From the NCBI GenBank assembly GCA_017893485.1, contig CM030362.1, positions 33,274,089 through 33,338,088 on the forward strand: a DNA stretch of 64,000 nt. Reading direction: 5' to 3'. Of the stretch, positions 50,390-63,762 are shown piece by piece. The DNA comes from Hemerocallis citrina (taxonomy: Eukaryota; Streptophyta; Magnoliopsida; Asparagales; Asphodelaceae). Every line of letters starts with the position of its first letter. The stretch's first letter is position 1. A program made the position numbers and the translations under genes. The notes under the pieces were generated by a model, which saw only the letters and a program-made list of their open reading frames with translations, ran no database searches and was not told the origin of the DNA.

Positions 50390-50581
50390 TGTTGAAATAT
50401 AGTAATTGTATATTCTGTTTCCTAATATAGGAAACAGATTCCCCAAATCTCTCATCTTCCCAATCTTCTCTCAATCTCTTTTCTTTTTCTCCAAGAATGT
50501 AATCCTTATATATAGATGTATACAGTGAAGAATAAAGAAAAACAATAAGAATAAGAATTTTCCCCAAAATTATTTTCTTCA
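50390..50581 (+). repeat. 3' LTR of Copia B
   Basis: 192 bp, equal in length to the 5' LTR and with about three substitutions. Confidence 0.95.
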
Positions 50582-50586
50582 GATAA

Positions 50587-53767
<3,181 letters not shown>

Positions 53768-53774
<7 letters not shown>

Positions 53775-54445
53775 CCACAGTCGTTTTTCTCATATGTTAA
53801 AAAATGGCAGCTAGAGTAATAGCAAATATACCTATTTGCTGCAGTGGTCGTTTGCTATATGTTTCTCATTTTTTAGAAAATAAGCGAGCGACGGTATATG
53901 TTATACCGTCTCATCGTTTAAAAATAAATTTAAAAAAGTTAATTACTTATTAACTATTAAACTATATAAATTAAATAAATTAAATAATATAATAATAACT
54001 AAACCTATCCAAAAACTAACTAAACCTATTTATATCCAGTTAACCTACCCACCAAAACCTATTAAAGTATATTAACTCACACCTTGGTCAGCCGGTATAA
54101 CATATCCCGCCCGGGATATGTTATACCGTCTGACGATTTTAATTATTATTATTATTATTATTATTTTAGAATAAATCTGACCGTTGGATTATAAAAAAAA
54201 AATTTTAAAAAAATATACGTGGGCCGGTATAACATATACCGGTATAACATATACCGGACGGTATATGTTATACCGTCCGACCCACTTTAAAAAAAAATTA
54301 ATGAGACGGTATAACATATACCGGACGGTATATGTTGTACTGTCCTTTAAAATTTAAGAATCGCTATTCTGTTTCTCATATATGAGAAACGAATATAGAA
54401 AGTTTGCTATAAAATGGCAAAATGAAAAACTATTGCAGCGCTCCG
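53768..54445. mobile_element. palindrome-rich putative MITE
   Basis: The candidate ends are imperfect inverted repeats: GAGCATCCACAGTCGTTTTTC and, reversed, GAGCGCTGCAATAGTTTTTC. Inside, the palindromic unit GGTATAACATATACC or GACGGTATATGTTATACCGTC recurs at about 53890, 54093-54135, 54220-54283 and 54303-54340. A clear target duplication was not found, so the boundaries are tentative. Confidence 0.5.
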
Positions 54446-54486
54446 TTTCTTATAAAATGGCAATTTGTCATTTATAAGAAACCATC

Positions 54487-54748
54487 TTTTTCTCCTTTTT
54501 TTTTTTTTTTCTTTCTTTCCTTGGGTGTCCCAGCCGCCCAATGAATCCTCTCTGCCTACTAATCCCCTCCTCAAGTCTTCTTTTCTTTTTGCATGGTGTA
54601 TCACGCCCACCTACTCAAAAAAAATCTTCTCCTTTTTTTTTCTTTCTTTCCTTGGGTGTCCCAGCCGCCCAATGAATCCTCTCTGCCTACTAATCCCCTC
54701 CTCAAGTCTTCTTTTCTTTTTGCATGGCGTATCACGCCCACCTACTCA
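54487..54748. repeat. 131-bp tandem duplication
   Basis: The block containing TTGGGTGTCCCAGCCGCCCA occurs at 54521 and again at 54652 (period 131). Copies are nearly identical, with a change in the GGTGTATC/GGCGTATC segment. Confidence 0.95.
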
Positions 54749-54874
54749 AAAAAAACCTGTGGGTATATATAGGAATATAGGATTAGTAGTTGTAGTCTGA
54801 CTTAGGTTTTAGATTAGTTAATTAATTAATTAGTTAATTAGAAAATTTAGATAAAGATTAATCTATTAATCTTA

Positions 54875-55090
54875 CTAGTATCATACACGTGCACACGTGC
54901 ACGTGGAAAAAATTGAAGGAATAATGAAAAGGACAAAAAGAAAATAATTTCCAAACTGATCCACCTCCGAAAATATATACCAAGCTGGTCCACTTTCGAA
55001 AATATTTACCAAAGTTAGTCCATAACCCAACACGTGCGTTGCACGGGTTGGGTTAAGGACTAAGGGGTTCTCCCATTATAGTAGTAGAGA
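54875..55090 (-). mobile_element. short non-autonomous Helitron
   Basis: On the minus strand it starts TCTCTACTACTATAATGGG after an A. It ends in CTAG before a T, with a CACGTGCACGTGTGCACGTG hairpin-forming stretch just inside the 3' end. These are the hallmarks of plant Helitrons (5' TC, 3' hairpin and CTRR, insertion between A and T). At 216 bp it can have no helicase. Confidence 0.75.
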
Positions 55091-55560
55091 TTAACTAATA
55101 TTATTATCTTTCCTTATCCATCATTCCGAACCCGTTCATTGTATAATTTCACTCCAACCACTAATTGATAATAATATTTTCTATTGACTTTTTCAATGAC
55201 TAAATTGTAAAATTCAAAATTCAACAAAACAATAAAAAAATAATAAATCAATAGTTTTGCTTTGTTTGTTGATTTTTATCAAAAAATAATCACTTTTTGC
55301 ATAAAAAATCTCATTCCTTTAAAAATAATTTATTAATTGAAATATTATGGAAATAAGATGAATTAAACGAAAACAAGCGATTTTAATGGGTAAATGAGTA
55401 CAAATATTTGTATAGAATTTAGACACATCACCGTCCGATCGTGCTTGATCATGATCAGCGGATCAGATCTAAACCTGTAAAAACATCCAACTAACGCTCC
55501 AAAAAGCGGAGAGGTAAATTCGTAACTTCACACCAAAAAACGTTTGAGACTTAGCGTTTT
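55091..55560. other. AT-rich stretch, nothing recognised
   Basis: No frame or repeat was identified. Confidence 0.45.
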
Positions 55561-55584
55561 TTTGGCGTAGAGTTTTTTTTGTCG

Positions 55585-55690
55585 AAAAAATCACTTAGGC
55601 TGTTGTTGGAAACAACGGCCTAGGTTGTTTTTTTTATAAAAAAACATACCTTGGCCGTTGTTTCCAACAATGGCCTAGGTATATACAAGT
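55585..55690. repeat. inverted repeats related to the 60-kb hairpin array
   Basis: GTTGTTGGAAACAACGGCCTAGG and TTGGCCGTTGTTTCCAACAA each fold back. The core CAACAACGGCCTAGG recurs at 60150 and 60505. This suggests that 55.5 kb and 60.5 kb bound one element. Confidence 0.65.
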
Positions 55691-55699
55691 ATTTTTCCA

Positions 55700-56024
55700 A
55701 ACACTTGTACATACCCAGATATCCCTCACTCTGTCTTCGTCACAAACTCTCTCTTTCTCTTTCTCTTGAGCTCCCCAAACCCATCCCCAAACCCTAGTTT
55801 GTGACTCCCAACTCCTTGGCCTCGATTTCTTTGCCTTCTCGATCTCCCCTTCTTGTGAAAAGCTCTCTATCTCTCTCTCCCTCTGCCGAATACAGCAAAC
55901 CCTAACTTAGGCCCCAAACTTCCAAATCATCTGAACCCTAGCACAAATTCTCTTCCTTTCTCTACAACAGCGTGCAGCGGCTTCTCACATCTTCGCCCAC
56001 TCTCTATCTCTCTCTTTGGACTAG
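55700..56024 (+). other. pyrimidine-rich leader-like block upstream of the PMD gene
   Basis: It is rich in CTCTCT and CCCTAG motifs and ends at a possible donor (ACTAG/GTATTT). It could be a 5' UTR exon of the PMD gene that starts at 57284; there is no direct proof. Confidence 0.35.
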
Positions 56025-56239
56025 GTATTTACTTAATCACAATTTACTATAATGAACTATGTTAATTTCTTGAATTATTTTTCAGTTTTGGAGTTGGGTT
56101 TTTTTGTATTATGCGTAGTAGTCTATAATTTAGAGAGTATACAATTAGCCCTGATCATGTATGTTGTATATATTATGTTGATATTTTTGTAGATGTAGTG
56201 TTAGTTGTAGTGGTGGAATATAGGAGAAGGAAATAAACA

Positions 56240-57260
56240 AGATCTAAAAATTCAATTTGTACGAGTAGGTCGAACTCGCCGGCCGCGTAGAAGGTAACGG
56301 GACTTGTACAGGCGATTTCCGTATCACGATTTGTGAGATACGTCCGTTTATCAGTTTTATTCAATACAACGGATACACGGCCGTATCTTTCAAACCGAGA
56401 GTCGGAACTCACCTCTGCAAGTTCCGCTGGCTTGTGTTTGGTGTGCCAGACTTGATGGCCAAATTTAGGAAATTTTCCATCTCGTTTTTGTTGTTTTGAC
56501 GCGTATAGAAAAAATCTTTAATCTACCTCGGAATTTGTGGAATACGTTATGAATAGAAAAATGCTAAAACGAAGTCCAAATAATATGAAACTGTGCGAGT
56601 AGGTTGGTCTCGCCACTCACAAGTCATGCCAACTTGTACATGCAAGTTCCAACCCACGGTTTGCGAGATACGTCAATGTATCGCTTTCCGCTCATTTTTC
56701 AAGAGTGAAAACGATACATGGCCGTATCTTTCAAACCGTGGATCGGAACTCGCATGTACAAGTTGCGTTGGCTTGTGTGCGGGGAGCCCGACCCAACGGC
56801 CAAATTTTGGAATTTTTGCAACTCGTTTGTGTTGTTTTGACGTGCATATGAAAAAATTTCAATCTACCTCGAAACCTTTTTAATACGGTCACAATACAAA
56901 AATGTTTAAACGAAGTCCAAAAAATGCGAAACAGTGCGAGTAGGTTGGGCTAACCATTCACAACGCAATGTAACTTGTATTTGCGAGTTCCGACCTACGG
57001 TTTGCGAGATACGTCAATGTATCTCTTACCGCTCTTTTTTAAAGAGTGAAAGTGATACACGGCCGTATATTTCAAACCGTGGGTCGGAACTCACTTCTAC
57101 AAGTTGCGTTGGCTTGTGTTTGGTGTGCCATAGTTGACGGCAAAATTTAGGAATTTTTGCATCTCGTTTGTGTTGTGTTGACGCGTATAAGCGAAGTTTT
57201 GAAATTTTTGCATCTCGTTGGTTTATGTTTGCTATTTTTCGGCGAATAATTAGTTTTATA
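56240..57260 (+). repeat. three tandem copies of a ~340-bp repeat
   Basis: Copies start near 56262, 56596 and 56936 with TGCGAGTAGGTTGG-type sequence. Each contains an internal inverted repeat (CACGGTTTGCGAGATACG and, later, CGTATCTTTCAAACCGTGG). The short frames in them repeat accordingly and are not taken as genes. They lie upstream of the PMD start codon. Confidence 0.85.
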
Positions 57261-57283
57261 TATGCGAACTTTGTTACAGAGAA

Positions 57284-59654
57284 ATGGCTAGAACAAGGGG
57301 AACCGGAAAGACATCTCGGGATGCTCGGGGGGAACATTCCACAGAGAATGTGAGAACTATTAATTTGTATTGTCCTTAATTTTGTACAGGGCCGGCCCTG
57401 AGTTCCGGGGGGCCCTAGGCGAACTTCCGAAATGGGGCCCCCCTGCCCCATACATTTAAAAAAAAACATGCAAAAAAAATTTTACGCGCGAAATGCGTGC
57501 CTATATTTACAAGGGAAGTTTGAAATTGGGGGCCTCTAAAATCGCTATTTCGGCGGGGGCCCGAGGCGGCCGCCTTGCCCGCCTACATATCAGGGCCGGC
57601 CCTGATTTTGTATTTAGTGATATTGTTATTAGACTAATAATAATTATGTTTTTTAGTTCGTGTAGGTTGGTGCATCCTCTTCGATGGCGCCACATCGTGG
57701 TCCAGAACCAATATTTCCCCGTGAACTGAGCTTGTAAGACCGCCACAGATCCGCGGCAGTGTGGGGTGGGATGACGCGGAGGTGTAATTTCTGCACCCAC
57801 GACACTATGAAGGTGCACCCACGTATTGTCGAGTACCTAGTAGCGGTCGGTTTCTACAGAATCAGCATGATGGGTCAGGTTAAACTCGACCGAGCACTTC
57901 TCTCAGCACTCATGGAGCGATAGAGGCCAGAGTCGTACACGTTCCATCTTCCGGTCGGAGAGATGACGGTGTCGCTATAGGATATAGCAATGATATACGG
58001 TCTTCCAATAGATGGGTTGGCCGTGACAGGTAATATAAACTTTGATAAAATATAGCTGTGCAATGAACTGCTCGGTACAGAGTTTGATGAGGCGGCCGCG
58101 GAAAATAAGGAAACTTTTCAAGGACAATCAATCCGATTATCTTGGTTGAAGGGATGTTTTGATGGGACGTTGACCAATGCATCGCCCGACCACTCTGTAC
58201 AGTCCTACACCAGAGGTTACATTCTAACGGTGATCGAAGGGGTTCTCTTACCTAACTCATCCGGGGATAGGGTACACCTCATGTATCTACGATTGCTCGC
58301 CGACCTAGGCTTAACTGGCCAGTACAGCAGGGGAAGTTATGCATTGGCAACGCTATACAGGTCGTTGTGTTCTGTAGCGCTAAATGGGACAAAGATGATT
58401 AATCCGATGATTTTGTTACGGATTTGGTCATGGGAGCGATTGCACTTGGGTCGTCCCCGCATTAGGAGACCGACGAACGGTTGGATGGCCCAACCAAAAA
58501 ATCCTTATATGTTAGCAACCTTAGGGGTATATTGGGCTGGTAGTCGGAGTTACAAAGACAACCCCAAAGGTGTACTAATATACTACAGAGACGAGCTCGA
58601 CCAACTATGAGAAGAGTTCGTGATTTGGGTGCCGTATATACCCGAGTAGTTGGGAAGACTACCACTGATGTGCACCACCGGGTTGCAGTTGTGGCTGACG
58701 GCTCCACTCATCAACTTCGGTATAATGGAGCATCCGCGACCAGAGAGAGTCCTTCGTCAGTTCGATCTTCAACAAGATAATCTCCCAAGCTGCACAAACC
58801 TATACGATCATGAGTTACACGCTGTGAGGGGTACCGGTCGCATGCCTACTCATGATTGGGTAGATTTCCATCGTGTTCACATTGCAGAATGGAACGAGCA
58901 ACGGTTTGAACTTGTAATTACTGATGTAGAAGAGTACGATGGCAAGCTGCAAGGGAAGTACATGCAATGGTACAGATCAATTACAAGTTTGTACATCTCT
59001 CCCGATACAGAACTACCTGCTAGTGTTCAATGATTAATTGAGGAGAGGGAGATTGAACCACCACCCGCCTATTCTAGTTTACAACCCATGTTCCAACCGA
59101 AGGCCACAGCTATACGTACAGTGGTAACTATAATCTTCATATTTCTTTTAATGTTCGTTATATTTAAAGATTTTGAATTGTTTAATTTACCGAATTTGTG
59201 TAATTATTTTTTTTGGGGTTTTTTGTTTTAGATTGATAATACGATGGACATGGTAAAAGAATGTGCGGATGTAATAAAAAGTAATGCGGGAACGGCTATG
59301 AAGAGGTTCACTCAGAGGATGCTCGCTTCATGCCGTACCAATTTGAATGTTTTGGGAGAGGCTGAACGTTTGGATCGAGCATTAAGGTCACCAAGAAGGC
59401 GACGTAAAAGCGTGAGGGGTAGGCCAGCTACATTGATGGGACAACAACGGGAACGTGAGCTGAGAGAACAACACGCTTCAACTTCACATCCATCTCAAGA
59501 ACAAGAGCAAGAAGATGAGAGTGAGGAGAGGGTTGTTGGAGACATACAAGAGGAGGGAGGAGAAAAAGAAACCCCTGAGTCGTCAACCCCATTTCGGCGT
59601 CGAAATCCTACTCAGAAGAGGCGAGCACCACAACCATACACGCCCGGTTCTTAG
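57284..59654 (+). pseudogene. MAIN-like plant mobile domain (PMD) protein pseudogene
   Basis: Model exons are 57284-57349, 57666-59123 and 59232-59654. All junctions are phase 0 with GT-AG borders, giving 1947 nt. PMD motifs: HPRIVEYLVAVGFY, PESYTFHLPVGEMTVSL, GLPIDGLAVTG, RGYILTVIEGVLLP, YMLATLGVYWAG and FGIMEHPRPERVLRQF. The third exon encodes a coiled, charged tail ending RRAPQPYTPGS. Seven in-frame stops lie at 57735, 57921, 57978, 58053, 58608, 58647 and 59031, and no frameshift is present. Two replace residues the family usually keeps (Trp in ERWRPE, Gln in LQD). PMD proteins occur as host genes (MAIN, MAIL1) and inside transposons; the surrounding repeats favour the latter. Confidence 0.85.
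57379..57612. mobile_element. hAT-type MITE in the first PMD intron
   Basis: 218 bp (57387-57604), flanked by the 8-bp duplication ATTTTGTA (57379-57386 and 57605-57612). Both ends are the palindrome CAGGGCCGGCCCTG. It is GC-rich compared with its surroundings. An 8-bp duplication and CAGGG ends fit hAT. Confidence 0.92.
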
Positions 59655-59955
59655 CCAATACCGTAAACAATTTGTTTGTTGTAGTTATATTTTTTTTGTT
59701 TTTTTTGGTTTTGATCCCTGCTGTAACTTAAAATGTGGAAATTGTTGTTCGTAAGTTTAAGTATAGTTGATGTTGTTGTTATTAATTGCTAATAGTCAAT
59801 TATGTTGGTGATTTTGGTCGCTGTACGTATAAATTTATTTGAAGAGTGTAGGTGATGGGAAAGTGTTTAGAATTTGGGAAAAATTTGAAGTGTAGCAGCT
59901 GTAGCTGCTGTGTCGAATTGTAGATTTTTTTTTAAACCTAGACCGTTGTAAATGT
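59655..59955. other. 3' flank of the PMD pseudogene, nothing recognised
   Basis: T-rich, probably its 3' UTR. Confidence 0.45.
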
Positions 59956-59959
59956 TGTA

Positions 59960-60535
59960 ACAATTTGGGGTGCTCTCTGACTTGTTGGAGTTTAAAACAG
60001 CAACAAGTTAGAGTGCAAGACCCCTAAATTGTGTATACCCTAGGCCGAATGCTGCACAATTTGGTCTTGCTCTCTGACTTGTTGGAGTTAAAAATAGCAA
60101 CAAGTCAGAGAGCTAAACCATTATATTGTGTATACCCTAGGCCGTTGTCTCCAACAACGGCCTAGGTAGAAGGCCAAATGAATTTGGTCTTGCTCTCTGA
60201 CTTGTTGGAGGTAAAAATAGCAACAAGTCAGAGAGCAAGACCATTATATTGTGTATACTCTAGGCCGTTGTCTAGGTAGTAGGCCAAAAGAAGACAATTT
60301 GGGGTGCTCTCTGACTTGTTGGAGTTAAAAATAGCAACAAGTCAGAGAGCATGATCCCTATATTGTGTATACCCTAGGCCGTCGGCCTAGGTAGTAGGCC
60401 AAAACGAAGACAATTTGGTCTTACTCTCTGACTTGTTGGAGTTAAAAATAGCAGCAAGTCAGAGAGCAAGACCATCATATTGTGTATACCCTAGGCCGTT
60501 CTCCAACAACGGCCTAGGTAGTAGGCCAAATGTTG
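59960..60535 (+). repeat. five tandem ~115-bp units, most with two hairpins
   Basis: Units begin near 59962, 60059, 60182, 60296 and 60411 (spacings 97-123 bp). Hairpin 1 is GCTCTCTGACTTGTTGG ... CAACAAGTCAGAGAGC. Hairpin 2 is CCTAGGCCGTTGT ... ACAACGGCCTAGG, shortened in some units. Arrays like this are common subterminally in plant DNA transposons. Confidence 0.9.
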
Positions 60536-60739
60536 TACAATTTTTGCTTTTTACAATTTTTTCTTCACTCTTTACGAACAATCCTAGTGAAACTTTATAC
60601 AAAAGATAGATGATCTATACTTGTATATCCTTTACATGTTTTTTTATTTTCCAATTTGACTACACCTAACTAACCACTATATAATCACGATGTTTTAATA
60701 TTTATAGAAAATACCAGAAAATATAACATAATCTTATCA

Positions 60740-60865
60740 TTCGTTAGGGTTAGGGTTAGGGTTAGCGTATTAAATTGGGTTAGTGTTAATGGGGGTTAAA
60801 GGTAGGATAAGGGTAAGCGGGGGTTAGGGGTATGGTTAGGGTTATTGTAGGGTTAGGGTTATTGC
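60740..60865 (+). repeat. telomere-like GGTTAG/GGGTTA repeats
   Basis: Degenerate TTAGGG-like units, including GTTAGGGTTAGGGTTAGGGT. Too short and irregular to be a telomere. Confidence 0.75.
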
Positions 60866-61319
60866 AAGAAACACATTTGCGGTAAGAGCTTGTTTTGGTT
60901 TATCATTAATTAGGTTAATATTTTTAGTTAGGAGTTGATAGGTAAAAAGTTTCCAGTAAATAGTTTAAAGATATTTAAGTTCTATCAATTCTCTTTATGA
61001 CCAATATATAAAGACTTGTTTGTGTTATGAATGGAGCATTAAACTCTTTTCACTTAGTACCACTCAGAACATTCAGAATTACTGAAAATTAAAGGAAAAA
61101 CAGAATAGTCACATGTGTCTTCTGAACTCTTTACGAACATTGTCTTCTGAACTCTACAAAATAGACATTCATATGCATGTTTTTTTGTTTATATTTTTTA
61201 TTTATTTCTATTTATAGCCACCTAACTAACCAATATAAAATCGTTAACGTCAAACGAATAAAAAAATTAAAAAAATAATTGGTATTTTGTATCATAAAAA
61301 TCAGTAAATTATGATATGT
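60866..61319. other. AT-rich stretch, nothing recognised
   Basis: No gene. GAACTCTTTACGAACA/TTGTCTTCTGAACTCT-type short repeats lie near 61120-61155. Confidence 0.45.
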
Positions 61320-61385
61320 AGGGTAGGGTTAGGGTTATTGTAGGGTTATGGGTAAGGGTTAGGGTTAATGTAGGGTTAGGAGAGT
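61320..61385 (+). repeat. second telomere-like block
   Basis: GGGTTAGGGTTATTGTAGGG-type units, like those at 60740. Confidence 0.7.
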
Positions 61386-61511
61386 AGGTTGAGGAATGGA
61401 GTGTTCATTTTGTTTAGGATAACTTTGTCTACTATTATTAGAGAATCTTCAAAGTGGGCATCACATGTAGTAGAACAAGTTCAATATGGGAAAAACCTGA
61501 AGTACATAACC

Positions 61512-61656
61512 ACATGTAGATCCCCACGTGTAGATTATATATGGAAAAAACTACATGTACATCCCCAGATGTAGATCATATATGGGAAAACTCACAATGT
61601 AGATCCCCACATGTAGATCATATATGAGGAAAACCACATATAGATCCCCACATGTA
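61512..61656. repeat. ~41-bp tandem repeat, 3.5 copies
   Basis: GTAGATCCCCACATGTAGATC units start at about 61516, 61557, 61599 and 61639. Confidence 0.88.
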
Positions 61657-61721
61657 ATTGCCCAAGAAGGTTGAAGACCAAAGAAACAGCTATAAATTTA
61701 CTTCACATTGGAGCTATAAAT

Positions 61722-62848
61722 TTACTTCACATATCTCAATCTTTTGGCGAGAGGCCTTCCCTTTGTCGTGCATTGTTGTGGGTCACTAATGCGTGTAGGT
61801 ATGTGTCCACTCCCTTGATCATGAGGTTGTGCACTACCATGTCGTTGTGAACTACCTCCTGGTTCGACACTGTCATGTGGTTGTGAGGCCTGTTCAGGTT
61901 GTTCACCTAATTCGAGTTGTAGTCGAGAAACCCCGTCAATGATCTTTTGCAAATTCTCCAACGTGTATTTATAACTTTCATTGGAGGAACAACCGAGATC
62001 GACAATCTGTTTTGCATGGTAGCTCAACTCATAATATCGAGAAACAAAATTCTCGGTATTGGGTTCGGTTGGAACGGATGTATAACTTCTTCTCATCACA
62101 TCCCTGGTCCATCTTCTTCTAATATATACATCTAGGAGGGAAGTGTGATGGCCGAAACGAAGAGCAGCTAAAATATGTCTGCAAGAAATGCCAACGAAGT
62201 CGAAGAAGTGACATGCACATGTAATAATTCCATTGATTTTGCATAATTGAAGAAGGCGAGCCGGTTCTGATTCTCCACAGAGTATCACATGGAAGATTGA
62301 ACTATCTGGTGTTTCAAGATCGGCAACGAATGTCACAATATACATGAAACTTTTTGTAACTTCATCTTGGAATTTGTAAAAGATTTTCAAAGTATATGTT
62401 TTTGGCATTTGTGCCTCCAAAGCCCATTCGCTCTTCAACTTCGGTCTCTTCTCACGGTTACGATGATTTTCTTTCAGTTCATCGTGTTTTTGCCTTCCCA
62501 AAAAACGGTCGAAGATGACGGCAAATTCATGCAAGGAATATTTATTTTCTGTATGATGCTTCAGGGTAGAATGTGTTGACTCAACCCGTTGGCTACTCAA
62601 CATGCCGGCCCCAAAAGAATCTTTAGCGTAGATGGGTGCCCAACTTTTACGGATATCAAATAGATCATTCAACCATTTGTTACTCTCTAATCTGTATTGC
62701 GAAATCAACAAATTCCATTTTCCTACAAATTCATGTACATATTCGGAATTGTAGATGGCATTCTTCGAAAACTCCATAAACTTGTCGACATCGTTCAAAA
62801 TACGCACCTCCTGGGGTAACTTATGCTTCTTTAATTATGTCATATATG
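61722..62848 (-). pseudogene. FAR1/FHY3-like MULE transposase, C-terminal part
   Basis: The 361-codon open frame starts with ATG at 62807, and the frame is open up to about 62848. It contains SSQRVESTHSTLKHHT and a SWIM zinc finger, CACHFFDFVGISCRH (CxC-x9-CxH, about 62220-62160). A Ser/Gln/His-rich tail ends RPLAKRLRYVK. The DDE catalytic core that should precede this is absent: upstream sequence becomes the PMD-type intron of the neighbouring copy. FAR1-type proteins derive from Mutator-like transposases. With its N-terminus missing, this is probably a transposon fragment and not a host FRS gene. Confidence 0.78.
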
Positions 62849-62862
62849 GTTTACTATTATAG

Positions 62863-63336
62863 ATCGACAACACATGGGCCATGGCGAGAAAATGTGCGGA
62901 TATCTTGAAGAGCAATGCCAATAAGGCATGCAAAGAATTGGCACGAGACCTCCTTTGCAATTGTCGTAACTCTCTTGAAGAGGTTGGAGATGGTCCACGT
63001 TTCCATGAACTAATTCGGTTAACCGAAGAGCAACGCCAACAAGTACGACCTACCGCAAGCCAAGCTCCACCACCACCACAACAAGCATTGGAATTGGGAG
63101 ATCCACTCGCACCTCAAACTCAACCTCAAACTCCATCCCATCGTCCATGAAGGGGTAAGACCGTTCGATTCCCTCCTCCGCAAAGCCAATTGGCAAATCC
63201 GGAGATTGAAGAAGGAGGAGGTGATGAAGAAGAAGGAGTTGGTCCTAGTGAACCCGCAACGCAAGAGACACGGGAACGTAGGCAGAAAGTCCCCGCTCGA
63301 AGGAGAAGAGCACCCCAACACTTCACGCCGAGTTAA
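62863..63336 (+). pseudogene. second copy of the PMD gene last exon
   Basis: An acceptor TTATAG is followed by IDNTWAMARKCADILKSNA, closely parallel to exon 3 of the PMD pseudogene at 59232 (IDNTMDMVKECADVIKSNA). It ends RRAPQHFTPS and stop, like RRAPQPYTPGS. One in-frame TGA lies at 63148. The preceding PMD exon is absent and replaced by the inverted MULE fragment. Confidence 0.75.
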
Positions 63337-63760
63337 ACCGAAGAAATATTTATGTATTATTGGTCTTTCTAGTTTTTTTTGTAATTGTACACTTTATTTA
63401 GTGCATGCAATGTAGTTGATCCATTGTTTAAGTGTTTTTAAGGTTGATGTGCATGTTTTCAAATATTTCAGTTGTGCACACTCTGAAACTTGATCTGTGC
63501 ATGTTTTCAAACATTTCAAATATTGATGTATCTGTGCATGTTTTATTTGAACAACTGAAATGTATGGATGAACTTGATGAATTGAATATTGATGAATTGC
63601 AAAAATTGATGGTTTGTGATGATTTAAGATGAATTGGATATTAAAGAGGTTGAATTACACTGATATTGAAAGATGGATGTTTGTGAATTGATGAATTGAT
63701 CAAGTCTGTATGTGAAATTTGTTGTGAATTGATGAAGTCTGCATGTCTGTGTAGTAGAAA
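63337..63760. other. non-coding flank with short repeats
   Basis: TGTGCATGTTTTCAAA-type units recur at about 63447, 63497 and 63533, and GATGAATTGATGAA-type units near 63565-63740. Small frames here are compositional. Confidence 0.5.
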
Positions 63761-63762
63761 CC

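Larger units (their letters stand above)
36449..50581 (+). mobile_element. Copia-type LTR retrotransposon B, with nested insertion
   Basis: LTRs of 192 bp (36449-36640 and 50390-50581) differ at about three sites. The 5-bp duplication GATAA flanks the element (36444-36448 and 50582-50586). The primer site TGGTATCAGAGCC is at 36641 and the purine tract GAGGGGGAG at 50381-50389. Without the nested 10.5-kb element it is about 3.6 kb. Gag, protease and the integrase N-terminus are missing. The left arm keeps the empty site TTATCAAGCCTC at about 18836. Confidence 0.95.

Noticed and set aside
59960..60535. CRISPR-like array
   Set aside because: The regular repeats are hairpin units with similar, not unique, spacers in a plant nuclear context. 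They are subterminal transposon repeats.
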